A stretch of DNA of 64,000 bases from Metabacillus mangrovi (GTDB lineage: Bacteria; Bacillota; Bacilli; Bacillales; Bacillaceae): the NCBI RefSeq assembly GCF_009711125.1, contig NZ_WMIB01000011.1, positions 1 through 64,000 of the forward strand, given 5' to 3'. The first letter of the stretch is position 1, and each line of letters starts with the position of its first letter. A model generated the notes under the pieces. It saw only the letters and a list, made by a program, of their open reading frames with translations. It was not told the DNA's origin and made no database searches. Made by a program: the position numbers and the translations under genes. Shown one piece after another: positions 9,517 through 18,446 of the stretch.

Positions 9517-9542
9517 ACCCCCAAACTGTGCGTTCGGGGGTT
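9517..9542 (-). terminator. Terminator after HAD phosphatase gene
   Basis: ACCCCCAA and TTCGGGGGTT form a GC-rich stem. Read on the minus strand it is followed by TTTTGTAC. It lies 50 bases past the stop of the HAD gene. Confidence 0.75.
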
Positions 9543-9591
9543 CTCCATTCCATGATTTACGCTCTTAAGGACTTTTGAAACAGTCCCTTTT

Positions 9592-10473
9592 TTACGCCAT
9601 ACCTTCCGGTACAGTAAGCTTATTCAATACATACTCAATCGCAAGAGCCACACCGTTTTCGTCATTTGTGGCCGTGACATAGTCGCTCTGCTGTCTGATT
9701 TCTTCCACAGCGTTCCCCATGGCAACAGCAAATCCTGCTGCTTCAAACATCGGCAGGTCATTGAACTGGTCGCCGATCGCAACCGTATCTTCAAGCGGTA
9801 TGTTTAAATACTCTGCCATCACTTTCAAGCCGTTCCCTTTATTCCCGTTGATGTTCATCACTTCGATGTTAAAAGAAGAAGAGGAAGTGACGTACACGCC
9901 ATCAATGTTTTTCAGCGCGGTCAGCAGCCGTTCCTTTTGAACCGGATCGAGGGTGAGCAGGAAAAACTTCTGAATCGATAGTTCTTCATCCTCCTGCAGG
10001 CTTTGAATGCTGTCGAATGCCTGAAGACCACCCGCTGCATCCGGAATAGCAGTCATTTTGCCGAAGTTTTCGTCCCCGAAATATTCCTCCGGCACTGCCT
10101 CTGAATCAAGCGTGCGCTGGAGCCGTTCCGGCCATTCCCGCTGAAAATAGATTCCTTTATTCGTATAAATTTTATAAGGAACAGCTTCCAGTTCTGCTGT
10201 TTGCGCGATGATTGAGTTTTGTGAGGCTGCCAAAGAAGTCAGTTCCAGCAGCTTTCCATCCGCAAACACTGCTGTTCCATTGCTTCCACCCATCGGCAGA
10301 TCCAGGCTGTAGCGGTTCAGAACCTCCTGGATAGACTCCGGTGCCCTGCCTGATAACATCATTACTTTATGCCCAAGCTCCCGGGCTTTTTGAATCGCTT
10401 GGATATTTTCGGGACTGATTTCATTTGTGGACGATAATGTTGTCCCATCCATATCTAGTGCAAATAATTTCAT
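9592..10473 (-). CDS. Cof-type HAD-superfamily phosphatase
   Basis: The 293-residue protein has HAD motif I as LDMDGT (residues 6-11, nucleophile Asp), motif II as LSGRAPE (about 40), a conserved Lys in NGNKGNG (about 210) and motif IV as GDQFNDLPMFEAAG (about 238). The cap domain lies between motifs II and III, as in the Cof/IIB group that hydrolyses sugar phosphates, FMN or similar small phosphates. The exact substrate cannot be read from sequence. It is a cytoplasmic single-gene unit, with ATG following a GGAG site. Confidence 0.9.
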   Translation of the reverse strand: MKLFALDMDGTTLSSTNEISPENIQAIQKARELGHKVMMLSGRAPESIQEVLNRYSLDLPMGGSNGTAVFADGKLLELTSLAASQNSIIAQTAELEAVPYKIYTNKGIYFQREWPERLQRTLDSEAVPEEYFGDENFGKMTAIPDAAGGLQAFDSIQSLQEDEELSIQKFFLLTLDPVQKERLLTALKNIDGVYVTSSSSFNIEVMNINGNKGNGLKVMAEYLNIPLEDTVAIGDQFNDLPMFEAAGFAVAMGNAVEEIRQQSDYVTATNDENGVALAIEYVLNKLTVPEGMA

Positions 10474-10615
10474 CCTTCATTTCTCCTTTCAGAGCAAATA
10501 CACCACTTAAGTATAACGCTTTTCCTCTGTCAGCAAAATGGAATTGCTTAGCATTTTATTTTTTTAGGAAAGTGAAATGAGAGAGGACTCAAGCGGGGTG
10601 GATGGAGCGGAAGGT

Positions 10616-10858
10616 TCAAGGGCGCTCCAGCACAGCAGCTAGCATGCGGTGAACAACCTCGTGGTCACGCGGATCATGCAGGCGGTATTCTTCACCCGGC
10701 AGCGTGTACCATTCTTCTGCGCCGACATACGTGATGGCAAGGGTAAGGGATCCGTCCTCTTCACAGGTGGTGCGCAATTCAAGCTCCCCGCTGATTACGC
10801 CGACTTCTGCTGTCATGACTCCGTGGGTGGCGGTGAAAACCGTTGATTTCTGTTCCAT
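10616..10858 (-). CDS. Small protein of unknown function
   Basis: The 80-residue acidic protein has no recognisable domain, no signal peptide and no membrane segment. It contains a beta-rich pattern (ISGELELRTTCEEDGSLTLAI) and the conserved-looking EEWYTLPGEEYRLHDPRDHE. The start ATG at 10858 follows GGAGGAATAGAC, a good ribosome site. The neighbouring genes do not suggest a role. Confidence 0.6.
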   Translation of the reverse strand: MEQKSTVFTATHGVMTAEVGVISGELELRTTCEEDGSLTLAITYVGAEEWYTLPGEEYRLHDPRDHEVVHRMLAAVLERP

Positions 10859-10886
10859 GTCTATTCCTCCATTCAAATTACTGAAA

Positions 10887-10913
10887 GTACTCCCAGCATT
10901 CCGCCGGGAGTAC
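10887..10913. terminator. Hairpin between secreted nuclease gene and small gene
   Basis: GTACTCCC and GGGAGTAC form a perfect 8-base stem with an 11-base loop. The T-tract is short, so termination strength is uncertain. Its place between the two minus-strand genes is as expected for the end of the small upstream unit. Confidence 0.5.
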
Positions 10914-10926
10914 GTTTCATTATGAT

Positions 10927-11553
10927 TTAATAAGAGCAGCTGTTGAGCATACCCTGCAATTCAGTCTTCTCAGAAGACTGCAAGCTTAAATCCCAGCGGT
11001 ACTTCGTATTGATCCACCATTTTGCATATCCGCAATGAGCGCCGGATCTTGTTGGTTTCCATGTGGACGGATCCTGATCACCCTTTGAGCGGTTTGAGCT
11101 TGCGGTTACAGCGATCAGCTGCGGGCCGCTCAAGTCGTTGGCGAAGGATTCACGTTCATCTGTGGTCCAGCTGCTTGCACCGGAACGCCATGCCTCAGCT
11201 AATGGAACAACGTGGTCAATGTCAATGTCTGATGGAGAGGTCACTGTCACACCATCATAATAACTATACCAGCTTCCGGATGTCACAGGGCAGCTGCCGC
11301 TGTAGGAGTCAGCGTCACGCTTAAGGACCACCTGGCGGGTATCACAGCCTGATCCCTGGCTGATCCAGTGCGGGAATTTGTCGCGTGAGTATCCAGTCAT
11401 GGATCCTTCTGTTCTCACAGTCAGCGCATCCAGCTGGGACTGGGCTGAGGACTTGGATGGTGTGCCGGGAGGAAGTGCGGATGCTTCAGGCAATTGGAAA
11501 ACCGAAAACGTCAGGACAAGAGCAAGAACAAAAAACAATGATTTTTTCAGCAT
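10927..11553 (-). CDS. Secreted HNH-family endonuclease (DUF1524-like)
   Basis: The 208-residue protein has a cleavable signal peptide (MLKKSLFFVLALVLTFSV, cleavage likely after PEASA). The mature domain carries the HNH signature of the DUF1524/GmrSD C-terminal group: DIDHVVPLAEAW (about residue 115), the Asn of TASSNRSKGDQDP (about 150) and a C-terminal conserved Cys. Family members in Bacillus and actinobacteria are extracellular nucleases used in scavenging DNA. The start ATG at 11553 follows AGAGGAGG. No immunity protein is adjacent, which fits an exported scavenging enzyme rather than a toxin. Confidence 0.88.
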   Translation of the reverse strand: MLKKSLFFVLALVLTFSVFQLPEASALPPGTPSKSSAQSQLDALTVRTEGSMTGYSRDKFPHWISQGSGCDTRQVVLKRDADSYSGSCPVTSGSWYSYYDGVTVTSPSDIDIDHVVPLAEAWRSGASSWTTDERESFANDLSGPQLIAVTASSNRSKGDQDPSTWKPTRSGAHCGYAKWWINTKYRWDLSLQSSEKTELQGMLNSCSY

Positions 11554-12063
11554 AAATATGCCTCCTCTATGTAATTTTTTAAAACACAATGGATAAAAAA
11601 ATGCAGGAAAGTAAGGAACGCGGTGAAGGGGGAATGCCGCGTCTAATTGAACGAAGCTTCACTTATCATGGTAGGGTCTCTGCGGATTCTTCAGCAAGTT
11701 AATAATTTGTAAATGAGCTGGTGTTTCAGCTTTTTCCCATGTCTGCCAGGGGTTTGAAAGTAGAAGAAAATAGAGGGTCAGGAGAAGAAACACTTTGATG
11801 TAAAAATTCTATTAAAAGGTTAAACTTTTCATTTTCAGACCTATTTATCCTTCCTTTCTGGTAATCATGCTCCAACTAAGCTCATTTTAACGGTCAGCGT
11901 GAAAGGATGTGTGCCAATCAGCCTGTCTGTTTGTAATTTTTTCCAGAAAAGAGTGGGGGAACGGAACGGATTTGGTGAATTACTGCTGCAGTTGGATACG
12001 TCAGGGCCTTTACAAGTTCAGCTGTTTCTTAACATGAAAATAACGCAGATTTGTGGGAAAATT

Positions 12064-12102
12064 AAAAAAGGACTTATCCGGTGATAGGATGCGTCCTTTT
12101 GT
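12064..12102. terminator. Orphan terminator-like hairpin
   Basis: AAAAGGAC pairs with GTCCTTTT across a 19-base loop region. No intact gene ends next to it, so it may be the remains of a lost gene or the end of an untranslated RNA. Confidence 0.5.
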
Positions 12103-12245
12103 ATCCTCTTGCAGTGGTAAAGAATCTAAAAAGGCTTGTAGAAATTATATTAGTTGTCTATATAGATGAATGAAAGCATAGATTCATTTTGAAATATAAT
12201 ATCTATTCATCAACTACACTCTTACATTAACTATCCCAGACACTT

Positions 12246-12270
12246 AAAAAGCAGAGGAAATTCCTCTGCT
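12246..12270 (-). terminator. Terminator after bacteriocin-like gene
   Basis: AGCAGAGGAA and TTCCTCTGCT are perfectly complementary. On the minus strand the stem is followed by TTTTTAAG. It lies 54 bases past the stop of the secreted protein gene. Confidence 0.8.
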
Positions 12271-12323
12271 CAATTTTTGATTCTGCAAGACATGGGGTTC
12301 CAGTTATTATTCCAAAGGAAAGC

Positions 12324-12989
12324 CTATCTTGGTCCTCCAACATAGCTACTATATTTAGTTGTTGTACCTAGATAATTTGTGTAATCATGATACTTAAAAA
12401 AATTGTATTGCTTTTTAACATGGATTGTATTTCCGGATACATAACGGCTGACAATTTCATAGTAGTAAATTTTCTTAGCTTTATAACCGGCATAACCTGT
12501 TGCAATTGTCGTAATAACTCCGGTAATTGGACCACCTACAATTGATGCAATGATGCCTGCGATTACGCTTGCAGAAGCTACATAAATTTCTGAGCTTAAC
12601 TTATGCTGATAGGCATATTCATATTTGCTTCCAGAAGCTGCGATTTTGCTAACTTCACTTTCTTTTACGTTTTCAACTTTCTTAGGAGCACTGTCCGCTA
12701 AGTCTATCTTTTGTACGGTTTTACCTGAGTCGAGATCTGTAATAGTAATTTCATTGTTGGCTTTTTGAATGCTGTATTTTTTTGAATTGGCACCAGCTAT
12801 ATAAAGCTCTTCTCCGTTTTGATCCACTTTCCTTTCCAAGTTCTCCCCATTTTCAAAAACTACTCTGTTTTCATCAACACTTTTAATTTGGGCAGAATCT
12901 TCACTGCTAGCTGAGACAGAAGGTGCTAAGGGATAAATGGTGTTATAAGCCATAAAACATGCGAGCGACAAAACAATTCTTTTTTTCAT
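12324..12989 (-). CDS. Secreted protein with Gly/Ala-rich hydrophobic segment, bacteriocin-like
   Basis: The 221-residue protein has a signal peptide (MKKRIVLSLACFMAYNTIYP, cleavage near VSASS). A propeptide-like acidic, Lys-rich stretch follows (about 30-115), then a strongly hydrophobic Gly/Ile/Ala segment (ASVIAGIIASIVGGPITGVI, about 139-158), and an aromatic, basic C-terminus rich in Tyr. This layout resembles large secreted bacteriocins of the geobacillin-26 kind, where a membrane-inserting core is released from a precursor. I infer this from layout only and have no family match. The start ATG has a strong AAGGAGG site. A small two-helix membrane protein gene lies just upstream and could be its immunity partner. 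Confidence 0.6.
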   Translation of the reverse strand: MKKRIVLSLACFMAYNTIYPLAPSVSASSEDSAQIKSVDENRVVFENGENLERKVDQNGEELYIAGANSKKYSIQKANNEITITDLDSGKTVQKIDLADSAPKKVENVKESEVSKIAASGSKYEYAYQHKLSSEIYVASASVIAGIIASIVGGPITGVITTIATGYAGYKAKKIYYYEIVSRYVSGNTIHVKKQYNFFKYHDYTNYLGTTTKYSSYVGGPR

Positions 12990-13005
12990 GTAAAGCTCCT
13001 CCTTA

Positions 13006-13030
13006 AGGTGTAGCTAATTGTTTGACACCT
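13006..13030. promoter_or_regulatory. Inverted repeat upstream of bacteriocin-like gene
   Basis: AGGTGT and ACACCT are spaced by 13 bases in the untranslated leader of the secreted protein gene, partly next to its ribosome site. It could be an operator or an RNA hairpin that affects translation; nothing more can be said from sequence. Confidence 0.35.
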
Positions 13031-13082
13031 CAAGTGTACAATTAAAAAAGCAAAAACTATATATATTTAACAAAAATGTAAT

Positions 13083-13271
13083 TTAGTTGTAATTCCTGTC
13101 CCTCTTTAATAAAAAGCTCACCACTAACAACAAAATACCAATCCCAAACCCTACTGGCAGGATTAAATCCTTGAAATCTTCTAAGATTCCTGTTTCTAAA
13201 CTAGTAATTTGTATGACTAATGTTACTATACAGACACTAAACGCTACCCACTGAATTGCTCTCCGTGTCAT
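13083..13271 (-). CDS. Small two-helix membrane protein
   Basis: The 62-residue protein MTRRAIQWVAFSVCIVTLVI... has two predicted membrane helices (about 6-22 and 36-55) and a basic tail (KRDRNYN). The start ATG at 13271 has only a modest ribosome site (AAAGGTTGTGAAGAG). It lies 93 bases upstream of the bacteriocin-like gene on the same strand. Small membrane proteins in this position are often immunity proteins; that is a positional inference only. Confidence 0.55.
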   Translation of the reverse strand: MTRRAIQWVAFSVCIVTLVIQITSLETGILEDFKDLILPVGFGIGILLLVVSFLLKRDRNYN

Positions 13272-13513
13272 CTCTTCACAACCTTTCAAAAAATTCAAGT
13301 AGATATATTTAATGTTACCAATACTTAGTATGGTTAGAAAACATATCAAAAGATGGAATTTAAAAAAGAAAACTCATCTCCTAATCTATATTCAGCTTGT
13401 TTATTAGTCCATTGGACTCTATAATCTATCCTTATAAACCACCCAAGTCTTATGTTCTATAAAAACCTTTAAAGTATGTCCTTTAGCTAATAAAAATATA
13501 GTACGAGAGGGAA

Positions 13514-13544
13514 GAGAAAAAGACTTACCTACACAGGATAAGTC
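13514..13544 (-). terminator. Terminator after TerD-family gene
   Basis: GACTTA and TAAGTC form the closing stem, with further CCT/AGG pairing inside. On the minus strand it is followed by TTTTTCTCTTCCC. It lies just past the stop of the TerD-family gene. Confidence 0.7.
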
Positions 13545-13553
13545 CATAGTTTA

Positions 13554-14744
13554 TTATTTAAAATTATTCTTCGGCCCCTGATCCATCAATACCTCGACCA
13601 TGTTCCCGGCTCCCATCACAAGCTTCGGCCTGAACTCGGATTTCGGTGCGCTATACAGCTCCAGAGGGCTGATGATGATGCCGTCCGGGGTGTTGTGAAG
13701 AATTCCGGGTACACATGTATAGATCATGTCGTTGTTGTTGGCATTTTTGGCAGAGATGGTGACGGATGTTCCGTTATGGTTGTCGATGCTCATGGACACC
13801 TTGTATCTGTAAAAAGAGCCTGTCCCGTTGGACTGGGCGGAGTAGACGACAGGAACGACGGCAAGGATTTCATCGGTCAGCCTAAGCTTGATGATTTCCG
13901 TCTTGATCGCCTGTTTGCCGCGCCTCACATCTCCCATATGCTCGACGGCTCCATTGGCAAAGCTCTGGAGGGGAGGGGTTTTTTTCGCCCCGAACATCGC
14001 GACATCCACCTGCCGGCCGTCTTTTGTATAGACCTGTGCGTAAATATCATAATCGGTCCCCGTCTTCCATGACACGGTAGCTGTGATTTCCGGTGTCTTT
14101 TCAATGATGACCGGCTTCTGGCCTTTATCGAGATTGATCTGACCCTTTACCTTTTCGAGCTGAATTTTCTTTTCGGGAGCTGGCGCTTGCTTTACAGGTT
14201 CCGGCTCGGCAGCGGCTGGCTCCTCCTCGACCTCGACCCCGTAATTTCTGCACAGACCATCAAGTCCGGAGTCGAAGCCGCGCCAGATGGATTTGGCCTT
14301 CGTCTGGCCGTTTCGAACGTACAGTTCAAGCACCACAATCCCGTTTTCCTTCGTGAAGCTCGAGGGAGTAAACTCGATCACCGTCTCATCCGTGCGGATG
14401 GCAGCTTTCAAATTTCGCACATTCGCAAAGCCTGAATGGTTGTCCTCCGTCAGCGTAATTGCGATCTTCTGGATGCCTGCAGGAGCTTTGCTCATGTCAA
14501 AATGCAGAGTATGTACCTTCAGGCTGCCTGCATTCTCGGAAGGCAGCAGGGTGGCGACACCGGACGGACTCTGCGGCTGATTGTAAAAAATAATCCCGCT
14601 GTCCCCCTGGACCTTGTCTGCCTCGGTTAACAGAAATGCCGTTAGTGAAATATCAATCACGTTGGATGTTTCATAGCTGACCGTGACATAGCCTTTTGGA
14701 GAGCTTAATGTTGTGTTGGCCCCCATTTGAAGCAGTTGGTTCAT
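13554..14744 (-). CDS. TerD-family stress/tellurium resistance protein
   Basis: The 396-residue protein has an N-terminal TerD domain (about 1-160: VSYETSNVIDISLTAFLLTEADKVQGDSG spread over residues 20-50, and a Ca-binding acidic pattern). A Pro/Glu-rich linker (about 175-200) follows, then a second TerD-like half with WKTGTDYDIYAQVYTKDG. TerD proteins bind calcium and act in poorly understood stress, tellurite and phage responses at the membrane-cytoplasm boundary. Here the gene stands alone, without the usual terC/terB/yceC neighbours. The start ATG at 14744 follows AAGGAGTG. Its function in this locus is not deducible. Confidence 0.82.
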   Translation of the reverse strand: MNQLLQMGANTTLSSPKGYVTVSYETSNVIDISLTAFLLTEADKVQGDSGIIFYNQPQSPSGVATLLPSENAGSLKVHTLHFDMSKAPAGIQKIAITLTEDNHSGFANVRNLKAAIRTDETVIEFTPSSFTKENGIVVLELYVRNGQTKAKSIWRGFDSGLDGLCRNYGVEVEEEPAAAEPEPVKQAPAPEKKIQLEKVKGQINLDKGQKPVIIEKTPEITATVSWKTGTDYDIYAQVYTKDGRQVDVAMFGAKKTPPLQSFANGAVEHMGDVRRGKQAIKTEIIKLRLTDEILAVVPVVYSAQSNGTGSFYRYKVSMSIDNHNGTSVTISAKNANNNDMIYTCVPGILHNTPDGIIISPLELYSAPKSEFRPKLVMGAGNMVEVLMDQGPKNNFK

Positions 14745-14831
14745 GTGGATCACTCCTTGTTCAAGATCCTTAAACTATGTATTTGAATTCCCTTTTAAAG
14801 AAAATTTTAACTTATCGCAGAGCTGAATCTG

Positions 14832-15622
14832 TTATTTCGGATCTTGAATCATCTCCCCAGCCACACCCGACATCGTCACGATATCCAAAATCCGTTCATC
14901 TGAGAGATTCTCCCCGCCATCTCCATAGTAGGCATCCAAAGCTTCTATAAACCAATCCACATCAAACTCGACCTGCATTCCGCTCTCCCGGATGGCTTTA
15001 AGAGAATCGTTCACTACACTATATTTTTCACCTTCGTCATAGCCCGCCCAATCATCGCCATCTGCTGTAGTTATATTATAATTGGTCTCAGGGACTGTCT
15101 CTGTCTCTTCTTTCTCTAGAGAAGGGTCGATGTATTTTCCATCAATAGCAGATGCATCATATACGATTTCATCGTCTTTATATAAGTAATGGCTGGCATT
15201 CCAATACTCAACCTTGTACGTATGGTCAGCCGTTTGAAATTCTATATAGTCAATGCTGCAATTGATTTCATCGCTCCCGCAGTATACTTCTCCTTCTGTA
15301 TACTCAATGGGACCTGCGAATTTTTCTGCTTTTTTATAACGGATTCCATAAAGGCAAACTGTTCCTTAGCGGATACCTTGTCGAATGTATCGACGAGAGT
15401 CCCATTTATCTCATAAGAATAAGAGACGTCGCCCTCATCCCCATATGTGCTGTCTTCAACTGGACCTTCCAGCTGCTTATATCCAACAGTCTTCACGAAT
15501 TCCTTCACACTCTTATCCTCAGCAAGCGCGTTAAGCATTTCATCCATCTGATCCGTGTTAAAACCGCACCCGCCTAAAAATACAATCGAAGTGATCGCAA
15601 TAAAAAATAACATTCTCTTCAT
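14832..15622 (-). pseudogene. Lipoprotein gene split by a frameshift in a poly-A run
   Basis: The first part encodes a lipoprotein (signal with lipobox LGGC at residues 16-19) up to the pattern FMESVIKK. There the frame is lost in a run of six A on the coding strand (bases 15330-15335). If one A is added, translation continues without any stop through KFAGPIEYTEGEVYCGSDEI and on to VDWFIEALDAYYGDGGENLS and the stop at 14832, giving about 263 residues. Nothing in the rest of the frame looks degenerate, so the lesion is recent, phase-variable, or a sequencing error in a homopolymer. The protein family is not recognised. It would be a membrane-anchored extracellular protein. Confidence 0.8.
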
Positions 15623-15736
15623 CTTTTACTCTCCTAGTCATGTTGTCTTGTGTATGATCGGTTTACAGGAAGAGTTTCACAAGTGTTCTTACCCCTTTTA
15701 TTACGGCTTGTTAATCCCATTTTCCAAAACAAATAC

Positions 15737-15764
15737 GGGGCACTCCTGCAAGCAGCAATGCCCC
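15737..15764 (-). terminator. Hairpin after YiaA/B-like gene
   Basis: GGGGCA pairs with TGCCCC around a loop that holds TGC/GCA pairing. On the minus strand it is followed by GTATTTGTTTT, a weak T-tract. Confidence 0.5.
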
Positions 15765-15771
15765 AATCCAA

Positions 15772-16242
15772 TTAATCTCTTCCTCTGGCTGCCTGCGTAT
15801 CCCGGATGTTTTTCTGAATGGTCACCGCTGCAAATATACTCAATACAAAGGACATTCCATAAAAACCTTTTTCACTTAACACAATGCTTCCTGCGTTATA
15901 AAGGCCAATCGCCATCAAGGCAACCGCAGTGATCAGCGCAAACCAGCTGAGGCCATAATAGATCCCCGAAACGGGAATATCTTCTTCCTTGTCCCTTACC
16001 GCCTTCTGCAGGGATACCGCTGCGTACAGGCCGAATATGAGCACCGCAAAGTAATACCCCTTTTCATTCAGCTGCATGCCTGCATTGAACAGGCCAATCA
16101 AGTAAGCGGCCACTCCAATGACCAATGCTGACCAGCTCGCTCCCTTAAAGGCAGCTGTTGGTTCGCCCTCTTTTCGTTCCGGTTTCATTTTTGGTGCTGG
16201 TTCATCACCCATCATTAACGGGTTTTCATTCAGATCAGCCAT
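15772..16242 (-). CDS. YiaA/YiaB-type two-helix repeat membrane protein
   Basis: The 156-residue integral membrane protein has four helices in two repeats: [20 protein letters not shown] (about 34-53) plus the following helix, then [20 protein letters not shown] (about 96-115) plus its partner. Each repeat ends in LQKAVRD or IQKNIRD, the hallmark of the YiaA/B two-helix domain. Function of the family is unknown. The start ATG at 16242 follows AAAGGGGAG. It is a single-gene unit. Confidence 0.85.
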   Translation of the reverse strand: MADLNENPLMMGDEPAPKMKPERKEGEPTAAFKGASWSALVIGVAAYLIGLFNAGMQLNEKGYYFAVLIFGLYAAVSLQKAVRDKEEDIPVSGIYYGLSWFALITAVALMAIGLYNAGSIVLSEKGFYGMSFVLSIFAAVTIQKNIRDTQAARGRD

Positions 16243-16344
16243 GAGTCGCTCCCCTTTACTGTCAAGATATCAATAAATACAACTATTATTATAGCAATAT
16301 TTTACATATAGTGATACTTTTGCCTGAACGTGTTCGTTTTCGAG

Positions 16345-16650
16345 CTAAAACAGCATCCGGAAGGCCCACTCCTTTGCTTCTTCCATGGATTTCACATCAA
16401 TCAGGATAAATCCAGCGATCAAATCCTGTGCTTCCGTAAAGGGCCCTTCTGTTACCACCGGATTTTTTCCTTGTTCCGGAAACGAAATGCGGATCCCATT
16501 TGAACTCGGATGAAGTCCTTTAGCCATAACCTTTACGCCCGCCTGAACCAACTTTTCATTAAACTTTGTCATCGCCTCCATCAGCCCACTGTCCGGCAGA
16601 TTTCCGGCTTCCGAGTTTTTTGAAGCTTTAACAATCAGCATAAACAGCAC
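16345..16650 (-). CDS. YCII/DGPF-domain protein, C-terminus short
   Basis: The 101-residue protein shows the YCII-related (DGPF) pattern MLIVKASKNSEAG, then VVTEGPFTEAQDLIAGFILI (the TEGPF motif) and EEAKEWAFRM. Family members are usually about 115-125 residues and end in a basic, Glu-rich tail that is missing here. The final LF-stop replaces it, so this may be a slightly truncated copy. The start is GTG at 16650, seven bases after AAAGGAGG. A broken second copy lies at 21402-21551. The role of the family is unclear; some members sit beside ECF sigma genes, and an ECF sigma gene does occur 1.8 kb away here. Confidence 0.75.
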   Translation of the reverse strand: MLFMLIVKASKNSEAGNLPDSGLMEAMTKFNEKLVQAGVKVMAKGLHPSSNGIRISFPEQGKNPVVTEGPFTEAQDLIAGFILIDVKSMEEAKEWAFRMLF

Positions 16651-16811
16651 ATATCTTCCTCCTTTATTAGCAGAGGCACCGCTCGGTTGGTCATTTTACA
16701 ATTCCATGCAGCCAAGAGAATTCCTTCTGCAAACACTAATTGTGATACGATAGGGAAAAATTGAAGCTGGCAATAGAGAAACTAAAGAGCCATTGGTGAA
16801 AGGCGGAGAAA

Positions 16812-17225
16812 ATGATATTGAAAAGAGAATACAATTCAGAAACAATTGAAATCTGGAATGTGATGATAGAAGATACAGACAGTATGAATTATTTGATTCT
16901 TGCAGATAAAAAAAGACCAAGTACAGTACAGGATTATCCATGGTTAAGGGACGAGGAAAAAGACCTGTTTGAACCCACAAATAACTTTATAAAAGTGCAA
17001 TTTGTTTCCAATAAAAGTTTAGAAGATCTTCATTTGTCTTTTGAAGATCTGGCCGAACTAACCGAAAACTTATTGAACCATGTGGCACAAGCTTATTGTG
17101 ACTGGAACATCGACTATATTCTAAACAGTAATTCAAAAGATCTTCTTGGTGATTTAATGAAGACGCACGGAATTAATAGGAGCAATTCTTCCACTTGCCG
17201 ATTTTTATCACAGAAATCAGTATAG
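16812..17225 (+). CDS. Protein of unknown function, acidic, 137 residues
   Basis: No domain is recognised. The sequence is acidic, without signal or membrane segments, and has the pattern LHLSFEDLAELTENLLNHVA in a probable helical region. The start ATG at 16812 is preceded by GGCGGAG at short spacing. It stands alone on the plus strand between minus-strand genes. Confidence 0.55.
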   Translation: MILKREYNSETIEIWNVMIEDTDSMNYLILADKKRPSTVQDYPWLRDEEKDLFEPTNNFIKVQFVSNKSLEDLHLSFEDLAELTENLLNHVAQAYCDWNIDYILNSNSKDLLGDLMKTHGINRSNSSTCRFLSQKSV

Positions 17226-17370
17226 GCATCTTTATGCAAAGAGAAGAAATTTTCACTACTTACAGAGAAAAATGGATTGAGAACGGAGCTTAGATATTTG
17301 AGTTGCTATCCTCTGGAGTTTCATTCAAGCGGAAGCGTAACAAAAAAACACCTGAGTAAACAGCTTAGTT

Positions 17371-17408
17371 AAAAAGGGGCCTGTCACCTCTAATCGGAGT
17401 GACAGGCC
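17371..17408 (-). terminator. Terminator after anti-sigma gene
   Basis: GGCCTGTCAC and GTGACAGGCC form a perfect 10-base stem. On the minus strand it is followed by CCTTTTTAAC. It closes the ECF sigma/anti-sigma operon. Confidence 0.9.
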
Positions 17409-17414
17409 CTGCTT

Positions 17415-18446
17415 CTATTCTTTCACCAGTTCCACTTTGCCAATCCCATTGATCACAAGCTTTAGCTGTTTGGACGAATTGTAAGAGGTTATTGGAAAGT
17501 TCGTTGAGATGATGGTTTTGTTCTTCTCTTCACTCATGCTGAAACTTGAAGCTGCATATTCAATGCCTTTTTCATCGACAATCTTCATTTGATTTGCAAA
17601 TGCATTTTCATTCTCATGAATTCCATCCACTGAAAAGATCAGATTGAGCGATGTCGGATTGGCAGCTGCTTTTGTAACTTGGATAACTGAAGACGGATTC
17701 TTCATCGCGAAATGGATCGTTTTTGGTTTCGTTTGCTTCGTATTGGCTACAGCCAGATCCCAGTTCCCTTCCGCTTTCTTCAACTTCCCGGAAGAGGAGA
17801 AGACGTTGACCGATTCCACCTCGATTACGGCACCTTTCAATTCGGGCAGATTCCCTGCGTTGGAGCTCATAAGGACTTCATACTGTGCAATCCCGCTCTC
17901 CGAATCCAGAACAGGGTTGGCTTCTTCCGCCCCTGACAAAACCTTTTGCTCACCCTTTAACGGTTTCGTATCCGGAATCGATTCGATTACATATTCCCCA
18001 TCACCATTTTTCAACCGGTAATCAAGGGTTACTTCTGTTGCATTCTTAAGGAGGGAAGGGTCATCGAATGCCAGCTCAAAGCGTAAACCGACCTTATTGG
18101 CATCTGAAAAATGTTTGTCCAGCGTGATCACCACCCCCTGATTCGCAACTGCGTGATGATCTTCTTGGGCGAATCCATTTTGCAAGGCCTGCTTGATACC
18201 CTGGTCTCCAAAAGCGAAGAAATCAGTAATGCCTGCCATTACCTGCTCATTGGATAGAAACATCCCCGTTGCCATCAATGCACAGGCAGCAGCTGCAGTT
18301 TTCTTCCAAATCGATGCCTTTTTCTTCTTTTTTGATGCCATTCGGATATAATCATAAGAGCCATCAATCGATTTTCTCACCCTCGCAGGGATTTCCTTAT
18401 TTTCTGTCATCAGCTGATGAAACTCCTGATCAAAGTTGTTTTTCAT
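17415..18446 (-). CDS. DUF4179-type anti-sigma factor
   Basis: The 343-residue protein has a cytoplasmic N-terminus (ending in a basic KKKKKASIWKK patch near 39-49), a single membrane helix (about 50-65), and a large extracellular region with DUF4179 and DUF5643-like features. This is the layout of membrane anti-sigma factors that hold an ECF sigma factor until the extracellular part is triggered. Its start overlaps the sigma gene by 17 bases, which supports coupling and partnership. The signal it senses cannot be read from sequence. Confidence 0.82.
   Translation of the reverse strand: MKNNFDQEFHQLMTENKEIPARVRKSIDGSYDYIRMASKKKKKASIWKKTAAAACALMATGMFLSNEQVMAGITDFFAFGDQGIKQALQNGFAQEDHHAVANQGVVITLDKHFSDANKVGLRFELAFDDPSLLKNATEVTLDYRLKNGDGEYVIESIPDTKPLKGEQKVLSGAEEANPVLDSESGIAQYEVLMSSNAGNLPELKGAVIEVESVNVFSSSGKLKKAEGNWDLAVANTKQTKPKTIHFAMKNPSSVIQVTKAAANPTSLNLIFSVDGIHENENAFANQMKIVDEKGIEYAASSFSMSEEKNKTIISTNFPITSYNSSKQLKLVINGIGKVELVKE

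Larger units (their letters stand above)
11554..12323. other. 770-base region without a supported gene
   Basis: Short open frames occur on both strands, but none has a good ribosome site and a protein-like composition. Two hairpins are visible: ACGCGG with CCGCGT near 11618-11643, and the stem AAAAGGAC with GTCCTTTT at 12066-12100, which looks like a terminator of unknown source. Nothing else was recognised. Confidence 0.6.

Noticed and set aside
11899-12084. Open frame of 61 codons on the plus strand.
   Set aside because: Poor ribosome site, low-complexity protein without family resemblance, and it runs into a terminator-like hairpin.
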